Source: Acidianus infernus (GTDB taxonomy: Archaea; Thermoproteota; Thermoprotei_A; Sulfolobales; Sulfolobaceae). Taken from it: DNA of 64,000 bases. Location: the NCBI RefSeq assembly GCF_009729545.1, contig NZ_WFIY01000004.1:842001-906000 (forward strand), in the 5' to 3' direction. The notes under the pieces are model-generated. The model did no database searches. It was not told where the DNA came from and saw only the letters and a list, made by a program, of their open reading frames with translations. The translations under genes and the position numbers were made by a program. Position 1 is the stretch's first letter; every line of letters begins with the position of its first letter. Positions 20,222 through 30,190 of the stretch are shown one piece after another.

Positions 20222-20470
20222 TTATCCAAACACATTATATACAGAAACTAGTATTAAAAACCAAGCTATAGCTAGTGTTAAACTGCCTTTACCAAAAACT
20301 AGCCAGTTTTTCTTGATCTTGAAATAGAATGTTACTATTGGAATACTAATAATGTATGAAACTAAAACAATTATTACTGCGTAAATGAAAGAATTAGAAA
20401 AAGCAGAAATTACTCCAGCTATGGCCCCTAATATTCCCCTCACTAAGAGAATTTTATCTTCAACATCCAC
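20222..20470 (-). CDS. Small three-helix membrane protein (EMC6-like)
   Basis: An 82-residue membrane protein with about three hydrophobic segments, ending KKNWLVFGKGSLTLAIAWFLILVSVYNVFG. The WLVFGKGSLT pattern before the last helix resembles archaeal EMC6/Rab5-interacting-like proteins, which are linked to membrane-protein insertion; that is a tentative call. GTG 20470 (DVEDKILLVRG) is preferred over ATG 20521 because a TATA box sits 27 bp before it. It overlaps nothing upstream and abuts Mut7-C. Confidence 0.65.
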   Translation of the reverse strand: MDVEDKILLVRGILGAIAGVISAFSNSFIYAVIIVLVSYIISIPIVTFYFKIKKNWLVFGKGSLTLAIAWFLILVSVYNVFG

Positions 20471-20494
20471 ATTTCTAAAATGTAAGAAGATGGC

Positions 20495-20500
20495 TATAAA
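20495..20500. promoter_or_regulatory. TATA box shared by two divergent genes
   Basis: TATAAA read rightwards, and CTTTATAG read leftwards, is the only good TATA element in the 50 bp between GTG 20470 (minus) and ATG 20520 (plus). It lies 27 bp from the former and 22-23 bp from the latter, so one box could serve both leaderless genes. Confidence 0.5.
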
Positions 20501-20519
20501 GTTACCAAGGAAAAATTCC

Positions 20520-22214
20520 ATGAGTTATATAGATTTACTAGCATGGGTAGTTGAAAATAAAAACGAGCTAATAGGCTGTAGAATAGATAACATTTACAAT
20601 TTGGAAAAATTGGATAACGTATTCATATTTAAGTTGCATTGTAAGAATTCTGATAAAAATCTAATAATAGAGCCCGGAGTTAGAATAAACTTCACAAAAT
20701 ATGATATCCAAAAAGAAATTGGGAATAAAGCTAAATCCCTAAGGGAATTAATAAGAGATCTCGTAATCTCAGACGTTCAAATAATAGACAAGGAAAGAAT
20801 CCTTAAAATTGCATTAAGTAATGGTATGAAGATAATAGTCGAATTATTACCCAGAGGATTGCTTTTAGTACTAGACGATCAAGATAAAATAAAATTCTCT
20901 ACAGAGTATAAGGAATTTAAAGATAGAGTTGTAAAACCTGGCTTACCTTATGTACAGCCACCAAAACAAAATAAGGTAGTTGTACCTAAGGATATACAAT
21001 TAGCCTTACATTTAACTAGCAATGCGGAGGAAGAGTATGAAAAATTGGAAAAATCTATTGTTGAGGGGAAAATAACGCCTTGCATTCAAAAAGGGATAAA
21101 TTTTATGCCAATAGAGTTTGAAGGTTGCGAAAAAGGAAATAGCTTTAATGACGTCATAGACGAATATTTTCTCGAGCTAACTAAACAAAAAGAGATACAA
21201 AAGATAACTGAAAAAATTGAAGGAGAAAAGAAAAAGCTTGAGAAAACTATCCAACAAATAGAAGAGAACATCAAGGAATACGAAGAGAAGGCAGAAGAAC
21301 TAAGAAAAATAGGTAAAGAAATAATGGAACATTACATGGAGGTTGAGAATGCCATAAAGAATAAAGAAAAGAAAATTAAGCTTGAGGATAAGGAAATAGA
21401 AATAGACCCTAAATTATCAGTAACTAAAAACGCTTCAATTTACTTTGATAAAGCAAAGGAATACGTGCAAAAAAGTAAGAAAGCTAAAGAAACTCTAGAA
21501 GAATTGAAAAGAAAGCTTAATGAAATTGAAATTGAGATAAAAAAGGAGGAAGAAGGGAGAAAATTATCAATAAGGAAGAAAGAATGGTATGAAAAATATA
21601 GGTGGAGTTTCACTACTAATGGATTCTTAGTAATAGCTGGTAAAGACGCCGACCAAAACGAAAGCTTAGTAAGAAAACTCCTAGAGGATAACGACATATT
21701 TTTGCACGCAGATATTCAAGGTGCCGCTGCTACTATAATTAAAAACCCTAAAAATATTACAGAACAAGATATTTATGATGCTGCAGTTATTGCAGCAAGC
21801 TATTCAAAGGCATGGAAATTAGGTTTAGCCGCAGTTGATGTATTTTGGGTTTACGGAAGCCAAGTGTCTAAAAGTCCACCTGCTGGAGAATATTTGCCAA
21901 AAGGTTCGTTTATGATATATGGAAAGAAGAATTATATTAAATCAGTAAAATTAAACTTGGCAATAGGCTTCAAAATAAATGATTCTCTTGAAATTATTGT
22001 TGGTTCAGAAAATAGTGTTTCGGCTAAAGTTAAAAATTACGTATTAATTTCCCCTGGTGATGAATTGGAAAGAACCGCGGATAGAATAGTAAAAATACTT
22101 AGTGAGGCAAATTCTATAAATGCTGGAAAAGAACTTAAAAATGAGGTACTATCGATTTTACCTGGGAAGTCAAAAATAATTAAAGTAGTTAAAGAAACTA
22201 ATGATAAACAATAA
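20520..22214 (+). CDS. RqcH/Rqc2/NEMF-family ribosome quality-control factor
   Basis: Binds 60S/50S subunits with stalled peptidyl-tRNA and recruits tRNA for C-terminal tailing (family knowledge). From ATG 20520 the protein has 564 residues. It has an NFACT-N domain (MSYIDLLAWVVENKNELIG...), a long middle coiled coil (about 225-375) and an NFACT-R domain with IFLHADIQGAAATII and KSPPAGEYLPKGSFMIYGKKNYIKS. The open frame extends 45 codons further upstream, but that extension is antisense to the membrane protein and is not family-like. Confidence 0.9.
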   Translation: MSYIDLLAWVVENKNELIGCRIDNIYNLEKLDNVFIFKLHCKNSDKNLIIEPGVRINFTKYDIQKEIGNKAKSLRELIRDLVISDVQIIDKERILKIALSNGMKIIVELLPRGLLLVLDDQDKIKFSTEYKEFKDRVVKPGLPYVQPPKQNKVVVPKDIQLALHLTSNAEEEYEKLEKSIVEGKITPCIQKGINFMPIEFEGCEKGNSFNDVIDEYFLELTKQKEIQKITEKIEGEKKKLEKTIQQIEENIKEYEEKAEELRKIGKEIMEHYMEVENAIKNKEKKIKLEDKEIEIDPKLSVTKNASIYFDKAKEYVQKSKKAKETLEELKRKLNEIEIEIKKEEEGRKLSIRKKEWYEKYRWSFTTNGFLVIAGKDADQNESLVRKLLEDNDIFLHADIQGAAATIIKNPKNITEQDIYDAAVIAASYSKAWKLGLAAVDVFWVYGSQVSKSPPAGEYLPKGSFMIYGKKNYIKSVKLNLAIGFKINDSLEIIVGSENSVSAKVKNYVLISPGDELERTADRIVKILSEANSINAGKELKNEVLSILPGKSKIIKVVKETNDKQ

Positions 22215-22247
22215 TAACCCTAACGCTAATCTAATATTAATATTCTT

Positions 22248-23117
22248 ATGCCATCCCTTACTTTAGCAGAAAAAGCCTCGTTAGTGCTTCCAGAGGACTA
22301 TTTAGTACTTAAAACATTTGTAGAATTAAAAGATAAATATGAATATTTGACTGAAGAGGAATTAAAAGATAGACTAGACTTTACTGATGCCGAATTAAGA
22401 ATTTCTTTAGAAAAGTTAAGGAATTTAAGAGCAGTCTCATGGGACATAATAGCTGGTAAAAGAGCGTATAAAATAACGTTTACAGGATTGGATATTCTAG
22501 CAATAAAAATGCTTTATGTGAACAAGATTCTAAATAGACTAGGTTTAATAATAGGAGAAGGAAAAGAGAGCAATGTGTATTATGGATATGATTTCGATAA
22601 TAACACTATAATAGTAAAATTTCATAGAGTAGGAAATTCGAGTTATAAAAACGCTAGGAAACTTAGAGGTTATAGAGAAAAAAGAAGTTGGGTTTCAATA
22701 ACGCTCGATAATGCAAAGAATGAATATATCGCATTAAAATGTCTATCAGAAAATTTAGCTAAAGTGCCAAAACCTTTAGGTTACGCTTATAATGCAGTAG
22801 CTATGGAATACATAGAAGGGCCCAGCTTACTTAAGGCAGAGCTAAATAACCCTAAGGAGGTATTAGATTCAATAATAGGATCCCTTAGGATTGCGTATTT
22901 GTATTGTAATAAAATGGTACATGGAGATTTAAGTCCTTATAATATAATTATAGGAGATAACGAGAGTCCTTATATAATTGACTGGCCCCAATGGAAGCAG
23001 GATGATGATAATTTGCTAAATAGAGATATTAATAATATAATTTCATTTTTTAGTAAAAAATACAATATAACTGAAGATTTGAACTATGTAATGGACTTTA
23101 TCAAGGGGAAAGCATGA
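22248..23117 (+). CDS. rio2: Rio2 atypical protein kinase/ATPase
   Basis: Ribosome-associated kinase/ATPase for small-subunit maturation. The N-terminal winged helix (about 1-90) is specific to Rio2. The P-loop GEGKESNVYYG (103-113), ATP-lysine K124, catalytic D227 in HGDLSPYN and metal-binding D245 in IIDWPQW are all present. The length of 289 residues is normal. It is followed by the DUF460-type gene with an ATGA overlap, so the two are likely co-translated. Confidence 0.96.
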   Translation: MPSLTLAEKASLVLPEDYLVLKTFVELKDKYEYLTEEELKDRLDFTDAELRISLEKLRNLRAVSWDIIAGKRAYKITFTGLDILAIKMLYVNKILNRLGLIIGEGKESNVYYGYDFDNNTIIVKFHRVGNSSYKNARKLRGYREKRSWVSITLDNAKNEYIALKCLSENLAKVPKPLGYAYNAVAMEYIEGPSLLKAELNNPKEVLDSIIGSLRIAYLYCNKMVHGDLSPYNIIIGDNESPYIIDWPQWKQDDDNLLNRDINNIISFFSKKYNITEDLNYVMDFIKGKA

Positions 23118-24946
23118 GGATAATGGGAATAGATATAAATCCAGGCAGTAGCCCTGCTAATCTATTAGACGCAAAATACTCAGTAGTAATATTGGATGAG
23201 AATGGGAATATAGTTCAAAAATATGATGAAATAGGCATATCTAAGATAATCAGATTAGCTTGGGAATACGAAGTTTCTATCGTAGCAACGGATAATATAT
23301 ACGAACTTGGAGAAAATGATAAGCAAGTAATTAAAATAATTAGCCTATTTCCAGATAACGTAGAACTAGTCCAAGTAACTTACAATGATGGAAGATTTAT
23401 GGATATAAGGGAAGTAGCTAAAAACATGGGTATAGAAATTCAAGGAAAACCTAATCCTAGCAAGACAGCATACCTAGCAGCTTATTTGGCACTGAAAGGC
23501 GCAGGGACTAAAATTAAGCTCACAGAAAATAAAACTAAGATAATAATTTCCCGAGGTAGGCACTTAGGACCAGGAGGTATGAGCTCTAATAGGTATAAGA
23601 GACATATTAGGGGATTAATATTAAGGGTTTTTAAAGAGGTAAAAGAGACTCTAGATAGGAATAACATAGACTATGACGTAATATTGAGGAAATCAAAGAG
23701 TGGTTTAGAAAATGCAACATTCATAGTCTACGCACCAAGAGAAAGGCTTTATGGACTAGTTAAAAAGATGAGTGGACATGACGTTAACTTAGAGATTAGG
23801 CCAGTGTATAAAACTAAGATAGATTTTGAAACTAACAAAAAGATAGAGAAAAAGCCTATAATAGTAGGAATAGATCCGGGAATATTTGTAGGAATTTCTG
23901 CAATAGATATTCATGGTAATCCTGTAATTTTAGAATCTAAAAAGGGAATTGATAGAGAAGAAATAATAAATATATTATCAGAAAAAGGCTCCGCAATAAT
24001 AATAGCTACTGACGTAAACCCTGTACCAGATGCAGTAAAAAAGATAGCAGGAATATTAAAAGCAAAATTATATGTACCGGATAAGTCCTTAAGCGTAGAT
24101 GAAAAACAAAAATTGCTTCAAGAATATTCTGAAAAATACAACTTAAACATTACAGATCCGCACATCAGAGACTCATTAGCTGCCGCACTAAAAGCGTATA
24201 AAGAATTAGAAAACAAATTGTCTCAAGCGTTTTCTACTATAAGAAAACTCGACCTAGATATAGATGAGTACGCAGTATATAGGTGTATCATTGAAGGAAA
24301 GACGGCGGCAGAATGTATAGAGAAACAGATTGAGAATGAGATAGCAGAGGACGAGAATAGGGAAATCATAAAAGTAGAAAAAACTGAGACTAAAGAAAAA
24401 CAGCCGGAGAATAAAACATTTACAGAGAATTCTGAATTAAAGCATGAAATATTTAGATTAAGAAGGACTATTACAAGGTTATTAAATGAAAAATATGAGT
24501 TAGAGAAGAAATTATATGAGATAAAAACTCAGTTTAACGCAGAGGTTGAGAGAGATAGAAGGTTGTATAGACTAAAAACGGAATTAGAGGAAAGAAACAA
24601 ATCAATATTAAAATTGCAAGAAATAATAAAGGACTACTCGGATAAAATAAATAAGCTTGAAGGAATTATTAATGACCTAGTAGAGGGAAGAGTAAATATT
24701 ATAAAATCTAACTCGCTTATCGAAATCTCAGATTATAAAGTCAAAATTTTGGGAGAAGAAGTCAATCCTTCAATATTTAATTATGTAGGAAAAGATTTCA
24801 TAATCTGTAAATCAAATATATTAGATGATATACGCAAATTAAGTAAAGAGAAAGAAATCCAGAAAGAAATAGATATTAATGATATAAAGAACATAATTGA
24901 AGAGTATAGGAGACAGAAATTAAAACATGGAAACTTTGCCATTTAA
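23114..24946 (+). CDS. DUF460-family RNase H-like protein with coiled coil
   Basis: A 610-residue archaeal protein of unknown function. Two acidic RNase H-fold-like segments are visible (MRIMGIDINPGSSP at the N-terminus and IIVGIDPGIFVGISAID near 255-272), recalling RuvC/YqgF-type folds. A coiled coil follows (about 430-530). A basic middle region RGRHLGPGGMSSNRYKRHIRG could bind nucleic acid. The GIDPG motif suggests a metal-dependent nuclease. The coupling to rio2 suggests an RNA-related role, which is inference. Confidence 0.78.
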   Translation: MRIMGIDINPGSSPANLLDAKYSVVILDENGNIVQKYDEIGISKIIRLAWEYEVSIVATDNIYELGENDKQVIKIISLFPDNVELVQVTYNDGRFMDIREVAKNMGIEIQGKPNPSKTAYLAAYLALKGAGTKIKLTENKTKIIISRGRHLGPGGMSSNRYKRHIRGLILRVFKEVKETLDRNNIDYDVILRKSKSGLENATFIVYAPRERLYGLVKKMSGHDVNLEIRPVYKTKIDFETNKKIEKKPIIVGIDPGIFVGISAIDIHGNPVILESKKGIDREEIINILSEKGSAIIIATDVNPVPDAVKKIAGILKAKLYVPDKSLSVDEKQKLLQEYSEKYNLNITDPHIRDSLAAALKAYKELENKLSQAFSTIRKLDLDIDEYAVYRCIIEGKTAAECIEKQIENEIAEDENREIIKVEKTETKEKQPENKTFTENSELKHEIFRLRRTITRLLNEKYELEKKLYEIKTQFNAEVERDRRLYRLKTELEERNKSILKLQEIIKDYSDKINKLEGIINDLVEGRVNIIKSNSLIEISDYKVKILGEEVNPSIFNYVGKDFIICKSNILDDIRKLSKEKEIQKEIDINDIKNIIEEYRRQKLKHGNFAI

Positions 24947-26131
24947 TATTAGTTCTGTGATTTTACTAAACGATTCTAAATATTCGTCCACAATTCCATT
25001 AATTTCGTTCTTTAGATCATCAGATATTTTACCGTTTTCTGTGCTAACTTCTACATTAACTACCAAAGGATCATTTATTGGCCTACCTATTTGACCTAGA
25101 ACTTCAACTTGAACATTTCTAATTTTAGTCTCCTCTATAATCTTCTTAGAAATCAACATCGCCATTACGTTATATATCTTGCCAACGTGATTTACTGGAT
25201 TTTTACCGGCTGTTGCTTCTAATGACATTGGTCTCATAGGTGTTATAAGACCAACTCCTCTATTACCTCTACCAGTCATTCCGTCGTCTCCATGTTCAGC
25301 CGAAGTTCCAGTGACTGTCAAATACAAAATTCCTTGATCAACCCTATCTCCAGTGTTTATGTAAACATTAACTTTATAATCTGGCGCTAATCTGCTTGCC
25401 AAATCTAAGATCTTCTGTTTCGCTTCCTCCTTAACTGCTAAATAATGATTGGTATCGTCTATCAACTGGCTTATAGTTGACATTGCTACTGTAAGATCTA
25501 TTTCTTTACCTTTTCTTAATCCCATGACTTTTATATCCTCGCCGATCTCTGGAAGTTCAGATTTTACTTCTTTAGAATTTAACATTCTTTCTGTTTGATA
25601 TACTAATTCCTCTAATGTAGAGAAAGGAGCAAATCCAACCCCAAAGCTGGTATCATTAGATAAAGGAACTGTCTTGCCTTTATTAAATATTCCAACTAGG
25701 TCAGCGGACCCTTTGCCAACTTTATAATCGACAATGACGTGCTTTTCTGGATCTAAATATCTAAAATTATTCTTTATCCAGTTTTTAACACTTTCAACTA
25801 TTATAGTACCCACGGGAACGTTCTGAATGCCGTCTTCAGTCCTAACCTCAGTAGTTGCCCTGCCTGCAACTATAATGTAGATTGGTTGTATGACTTCTCC
25901 TCCTTTAAATTCTGGCTGAGCTTGACCGCCTACTACGAGAGTTTTATCTAAATTATGATGAAGTATTGTACCAAATTTCTTTAGATAATATAAGGATAAT
26001 TTTCTGCTAGCTTCTTCTGAAGCAGAATCAGCAATATAATCCGGATGTCCTGTACCTTTTCTTTCTACCAATTCTACTGGTAAACTGTTAATATCTTGAA
26101 TCCTTGCAGGTTCAACTACTATGTTTTTCAT
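24920..26131 (-). CDS. mat: S-adenosylmethionine synthetase, archaeal type
   Basis: Makes S-adenosylmethionine from methionine and ATP. The sequence is the archaeal class (not bacterial MetK): VERKGTGHPDYIADSASEEASR near the start, HHNLDKTLVVGGQA, SAEHGDDGMTGRGNRGVGLITP and a normal 403-residue length. It lies 31 bp downstream of the LSm gene, probably in the same transcript. The 3' end overlaps the DUF460-type gene tail-to-tail by 27 bp. Confidence 0.97.
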   Translation of the reverse strand: MKNIVVEPARIQDINSLPVELVERKGTGHPDYIADSASEEASRKLSLYYLKKFGTILHHNLDKTLVVGGQAQPEFKGGEVIQPIYIIVAGRATTEVRTEDGIQNVPVGTIIVESVKNWIKNNFRYLDPEKHVIVDYKVGKGSADLVGIFNKGKTVPLSNDTSFGVGFAPFSTLEELVYQTERMLNSKEVKSELPEIGEDIKVMGLRKGKEIDLTVAMSTISQLIDDTNHYLAVKEEAKQKILDLASRLAPDYKVNVYINTGDRVDQGILYLTVTGTSAEHGDDGMTGRGNRGVGLITPMRPMSLEATAGKNPVNHVGKIYNVMAMLISKKIIEETKIRNVQVEVLGQIGRPINDPLVVNVEVSTENGKISDDLKNEINGIVDEYLESFSKITELILNGKVSMF

Positions 26132-26162
26132 TATACTTTCACTTTCGTTTGATGTTTTAAAA

Positions 26163-26426
26163 TTATTTTTCTTTATTCATTATCGTTTCATAATCAATAC
26201 TTATAAAGAGAACATTACTGCCTCTTATTAGAACTCTGCCGTATTTTGCTACTGGCTCTGCAGTACCTTCTCTAAGTTCAGTACAGTCTCTAAGTACTAA
26301 ATTCATTGTACCATCAGTTTGCTCTAATTTACCAATATACTCTGAACCATCTTTAAGTTTAACTAATACAATTTTATTTACAGCTGATTTAATGTTCTTT
26401 AATGGATTCTCAACTTTAGCTTGCAA
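26163..26426 (-). CDS. LSm (Sm-like archaeal) RNA-binding protein
   Basis: Ring-forming Sm-fold RNA-binding protein with Sm1 (KIVLVKLKDGSEYIGKLEQTDGTMNLVL) and Sm2 (GRVLIRGSNVLFISI) motifs. TTG 26426 is preferred. GAGGAG lies seven bases upstream, and a TATA-like TTTATAT near 26465 predicts transcription from about 26439, downstream of the alternative TTG at 26450. This gives 87 residues, beginning with Q-A-K-V-E-N-P-L after Met, the usual length. Confidence 0.93.
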   Translation of the reverse strand: MQAKVENPLKNIKSAVNKIVLVKLKDGSEYIGKLEQTDGTMNLVLRDCTELREGTAEPVAKYGRVLIRGSNVLFISIDYETIMNKEK

Positions 26427-26531
26427 TATAAATCTCCTCTTCCTAATCAATTATCTAACTAATATAAAAGAATGACTTAGCGTTTTTACGGCAAAAGACT
26501 TTTGAATAAAGTATTTGCCAGCTTTTTATTC

Positions 26532-26840
26532 ATGGAACTTGTAGTAACAGATCCAGAGGATATACTAAGAGTTTCAACTGCATTTTCTTCAATGACCAGA
26601 ATAAATATACTAAAATTGGTGGCAGAAAAACCAAAGAGTATAACAGAATTAAGCAATGAACTGATGATGTCAAAAGGAAATATAAGCTCTCAAGTCGCAG
26701 AATTACAAAATGCAGGATTAATAGAAATTTCGTATGAGAATGGTGAAAAGGGAATTAAAAAAATGATAAAATCAAAATATGATAAGATTATTATAGTACT
26801 TTCAGAGTCCAGCAGCGGCCTTCAAGAATCCAACAAATAA
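26532..26840 (+). CDS. ArsR-like winged-helix transcriptional regulator
   Basis: A 102-residue wHTH protein: ILRVSTAFSSMTRINILKLV, then SITELSNELMMSKGNISSQVAELQNAGLIEISYENG is a textbook ArsR-type recognition helix and wing. I see no metal-binding cysteines, so it probably senses something other than metal or acts constitutively. ATG 26532 is preferred to TTG 26502, which adds ten non-conserved residues. The 3' end overlaps pyrG convergently by 39 bp. Confidence 0.82.
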   Translation: MELVVTDPEDILRVSTAFSSMTRINILKLVAEKPKSITELSNELMMSKGNISSQVAELQNAGLIEISYENGEKGIKKMIKSKYDKIIIVLSESSSGLQESNK

Positions 26841-28397
26841 AGGTGAAGGTCTTAAAGGTCTGCTCTTAAACTCTGGATGAGCTTGAGTGGCTACAAAGAA
26901 CTTATGATCCTTTAATTCTATCATCTCAACTAAACCGCTCTCACTAACTCCAGAGATTATCATACCAGCAGACTGTAGTTTATCTACATATTCTGGATTA
27001 ACCTCATACCTATGCCTATGTCTTTCATAAACTTCTGATTTTCCATAAAGGCTATAGGCTATTGTACCTTCTTTAAGAATAATCTTCTGTGCACCTAATC
27101 TCATGGTTCCTCCTACTTGCGTAACTCTTTTTTGCTCATCTAGTAAAGTGACAACAGGGTAAGGAGTATTAGGGTCAACTTCAGTAGTATGAGCACCTTT
27201 AAGACCTAAAACGTTTCTGGCGAACTCAACTACAGCTAGCTGTAAGCCGTAACAAATACCTAGATATGGAACATTGTTTTCTCTAGCATATTTTATTGCT
27301 TTTAATTTACCTTCTACACCTCTAGCTCCGAAGCCGGGTAAAACTACTATTCCATCCAATCCTTTCAATTTTTCCTCTACAGCATTATCTTTCTCTAGGT
27401 CAGTAGATTCTATCCAAACAATTTGAGGCTTAAGGTGTAACATTGCAGCAGCATGATATATTGCTTCTTTTATACTCAAGTAACTGTCCTTTAGTTTTGT
27501 ATACTTTCCTACTAAACCTATTCTAACTACTTTGTTACCGTTCTTTATGGCATTTACAAAATTTACCCAATCATCAAGCTTAGGCGGAGTATCCTTTAAG
27601 TCAAGCTTTGATAAAAGCTTTGAAGGAAGTGATTGTTTTTCTAAAATTAGAGGAACTTCATAGGCAGTTGAGACGTCATAATTCGAGAAAATGTACTCGG
27701 GTTTTACATTAGTGAACAATGCGATTTTCTTCTTAGTTTCCTCATCTATTGGTACTATAGATCTCGCTATTATAATATCGGGCTGAATTCCTATTCTTCT
27801 TAACTCTTGAACACTATGTTGCAGAGGCTTAGTTTTTAATTCTCCAGTTACATTAAGATATTCTACTAATGCAACGTGAATAAAGACTATATCATGCTCT
27901 TCCTCCTCTAACTTCATTTGCCTAACCGCTTCAAGGAATGGTAAGCTTTCTATATCTCCTACTGTACCCCCTATTTCTACTATTACTATGTCTGCCTTAT
28001 CCAATTCCGCTACTTTCCTAATCATTGATTTTATTTCATCAGTAACATGCGGTATAATTTGGACAGTTTGCCCTAGATATTTTCCTTCTCTTTCCTTCTT
28101 TATTACCTCAAAATAAACTTTCCCTGCAGTAATGTTATTATGCTTACTCATGTTTATATCGAGAAATCTTTCATAATGCCCTAAATCTAAGTCGGTCTCT
28201 GCGCCATCATCTGTGACAAAAACTTCTCCGTGCATATAAGGATTCATAGTGCCTGCGTCAACATTGATGTAAGGATCTACTTTTACTACAGAGATTTTGT
28301 ATCCCCTAGCTTTCAAAAGAAGTCCTATGGATGCGGCAACAGTACCTTTTCCTACACTAGATAATACACCACCAGTTACTATTACGAACTTTGTCAA
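26802..28397 (-). CDS. pyrG: CTP synthase
   Basis: Aminates UTP to CTP using glutamine. The N-terminal synthase P-loop GGVLSSVGKGTVAASIG is intact, as are the class-I glutamine amidotransferase nucleophile in GICYGLQLAVVEF and the late His-Glu pair (THPEF-like QAHPEF). The start is TTG 28397, with GTGAT a few bases upstream. The length of 531 residues is normal. Confidence 0.97.
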   Translation of the reverse strand: MTKFVIVTGGVLSSVGKGTVAASIGLLLKARGYKISVVKVDPYINVDAGTMNPYMHGEVFVTDDGAETDLDLGHYERFLDINMSKHNNITAGKVYFEVIKKEREGKYLGQTVQIIPHVTDEIKSMIRKVAELDKADIVIVEIGGTVGDIESLPFLEAVRQMKLEEEEHDIVFIHVALVEYLNVTGELKTKPLQHSVQELRRIGIQPDIIIARSIVPIDEETKKKIALFTNVKPEYIFSNYDVSTAYEVPLILEKQSLPSKLLSKLDLKDTPPKLDDWVNFVNAIKNGNKVVRIGLVGKYTKLKDSYLSIKEAIYHAAAMLHLKPQIVWIESTDLEKDNAVEEKLKGLDGIVVLPGFGARGVEGKLKAIKYARENNVPYLGICYGLQLAVVEFARNVLGLKGAHTTEVDPNTPYPVVTLLDEQKRVTQVGGTMRLGAQKIILKEGTIAYSLYGKSEVYERHRHRYEVNPEYVDKLQSAGMIISGVSESGLVEMIELKDHKFFVATQAHPEFKSRPLRPSPLFVGFLKAAAGL

Positions 28398-28486
28398 TAC
28401 ATAATCACAGTAACAAGTACTCCGCTTTTGAGCTTAAAAACTCTTTTATAGATTAATTTAATTATTACCTCGTCCGCTTATGTCAT

Positions 28487-29164
28487 ATGAAAGACGAAGT
28501 CCTTGAAAGAATTTCGAGTAAAAAGAACTTACAAGTAGCGTTAGATTTCATATCTCTTGACGACGCAATGAAAGTGGCAAAAATGGCAATAGAAGGAGGA
28601 GTAGACATAGTAGAAGTTGGAACTCCGCTAGTTAAGGCAGAAGGAATTAGAGGAATAAAACAATTAAGAGAATTAGCTAAAGACAAAATTCTCTTAGCAG
28701 ATACAAAAACAGCTGACGCTGGAGACGTAGAAGTTGAAATTGCTAAATTGGGCAATGCAGATATAATGACTGTTCTGGGAATAATGAGTGATTCTACAAT
28801 AAAATCTGCAGTAGATAAGGCAAAAGAACTAGGAATAGTAGTTCAAGCTGATTTAATTAATGTTAATGACCCGGTAAAGAGAGCAAAAAGATTAAAGGAA
28901 TTAGGAGTTGACATAATAGGTTTGCACGTGGGATTAGACGTTCAAAAAGAACGCGGAATTACAGTAACGTCTTTAAAGAATGAAATTAAGCAAATCTCAG
29001 AGTTCTCACTGGTATCAGTTGCCGGAGGATTGAACGAGAAGAACATTGTAGATCTCCTAGATTTGCCTATAAATATCTATGTGGTAGGAGGGGCAATAAC
29101 TAGGAGTAGTGACCCATTACTTGTTACGAAACGTTTAATTAATATAATAGGAGGACATAAATAA
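28487..29164 (+). CDS. 3-hexulose-6-phosphate synthase (OMP decarboxylase superfamily)
   Basis: A 225-residue TIM-barrel protein with the family motifs LQVALDF, GGVDIVEVGTPL, LLADTKTADAGD (metal/phosphate site) and HVGLD. In archaea lacking the oxidative pentose phosphate route it makes ribulose-5-phosphate by the reverse ribulose monophosphate pathway. The motif ADTKTADAG separates it from OMP decarboxylase (DxKxxD). A fused isomerase (PHI) domain is absent and must be elsewhere. Confidence 0.9.
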   Translation: MKDEVLERISSKKNLQVALDFISLDDAMKVAKMAIEGGVDIVEVGTPLVKAEGIRGIKQLRELAKDKILLADTKTADAGDVEVEIAKLGNADIMTVLGIMSDSTIKSAVDKAKELGIVVQADLINVNDPVKRAKRLKELGVDIIGLHVGLDVQKERGITVTSLKNEIKQISEFSLVSVAGGLNEKNIVDLLDLPINIYVVGGAITRSSDPLLVTKRLINIIGGHK

Positions 29165-29179
29165 GATAGGGGATTAAGT

Positions 29180-29665
29180 TTGTCACAGCCTGGGCAGACA
29201 AAAACTAAGGAATTAAAAACAATTACTAAGCAAGTAATTACTCCATCTGTTTTAAAAGAAGATAAGAAAAAAGTACAATTGATGTATATAATAAAAATAT
29301 TTGGAGGAATATCTGAAAGGGCTTTAATAACTTTACTATACGAGGCCTCGCAAAAAGGTTTAGATTTAGGCTATAAATTCAATATAATCGGAAATAATAT
29401 ATTCAGTCCAATGATAAAAGAAGACCTCACTTCATTACTCTATTTAGGGCTAATTGAAAGTGACCCAGTAAATAAGAAACTAAAATTATCAACTAACGGA
29501 GAAGAAGCTCTAGAAGAGAATCAAGCTGTAATTGATGATAATTTCAAAAATCAGTTAAATCAGATCTTATCAGAAATAAAGTCTAAGATAGTAGCTATTG
29601 ATGAAGAATATACATTGAAATTAAGAAATGCCAATAGAGGTTATAGTAGAGGAAGAAGGTATTAG
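29180..29665 (+). CDS. Predicted winged-helix protein with basic tail
   Basis: A 161-residue protein of unknown function. Residues 30-110 (QLMYIIKIFGGISERALITLLYEA...DLTSLLYLGLIESD...LKLSTNGEEALEE) fit a winged-helix domain. The last ~15 residues are Arg/Gly-rich (RNANRGYSRGRRY), suggesting nucleic-acid contact. The start is TTG 29180, sixteen bases after the HPS gene on the same strand, so co-transcription is likely. Confidence 0.72.
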   Translation: MSQPGQTKTKELKTITKQVITPSVLKEDKKKVQLMYIIKIFGGISERALITLLYEASQKGLDLGYKFNIIGNNIFSPMIKEDLTSLLYLGLIESDPVNKKLKLSTNGEEALEENQAVIDDNFKNQLNQILSEIKSKIVAIDEEYTLKLRNANRGYSRGRRY

Positions 29666-29726
29666 TATATAAATATAAAAATGAAAAATTTCGCTTATTT
29701 TTAATTAAACTATATTTTAATAAAAA

Positions 29727-30149
<423 letters not shown>

Positions 30150-30190
30150 GATTTACACCAAAAATACATTTGTAAACCGGATTAATAAGC

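Noticed and set aside
20385..20519. 45-codon N-terminal extension of the RqcH homologue
   Set aside because: It is antisense to the small membrane protein and unlike the family; the conserved start is MSYIDLLAW at 20520.
22248..23117. Rio1 rather than Rio2
   Set aside because: The N-terminal winged helix and the GxGKESNVY loop are Rio2 features.
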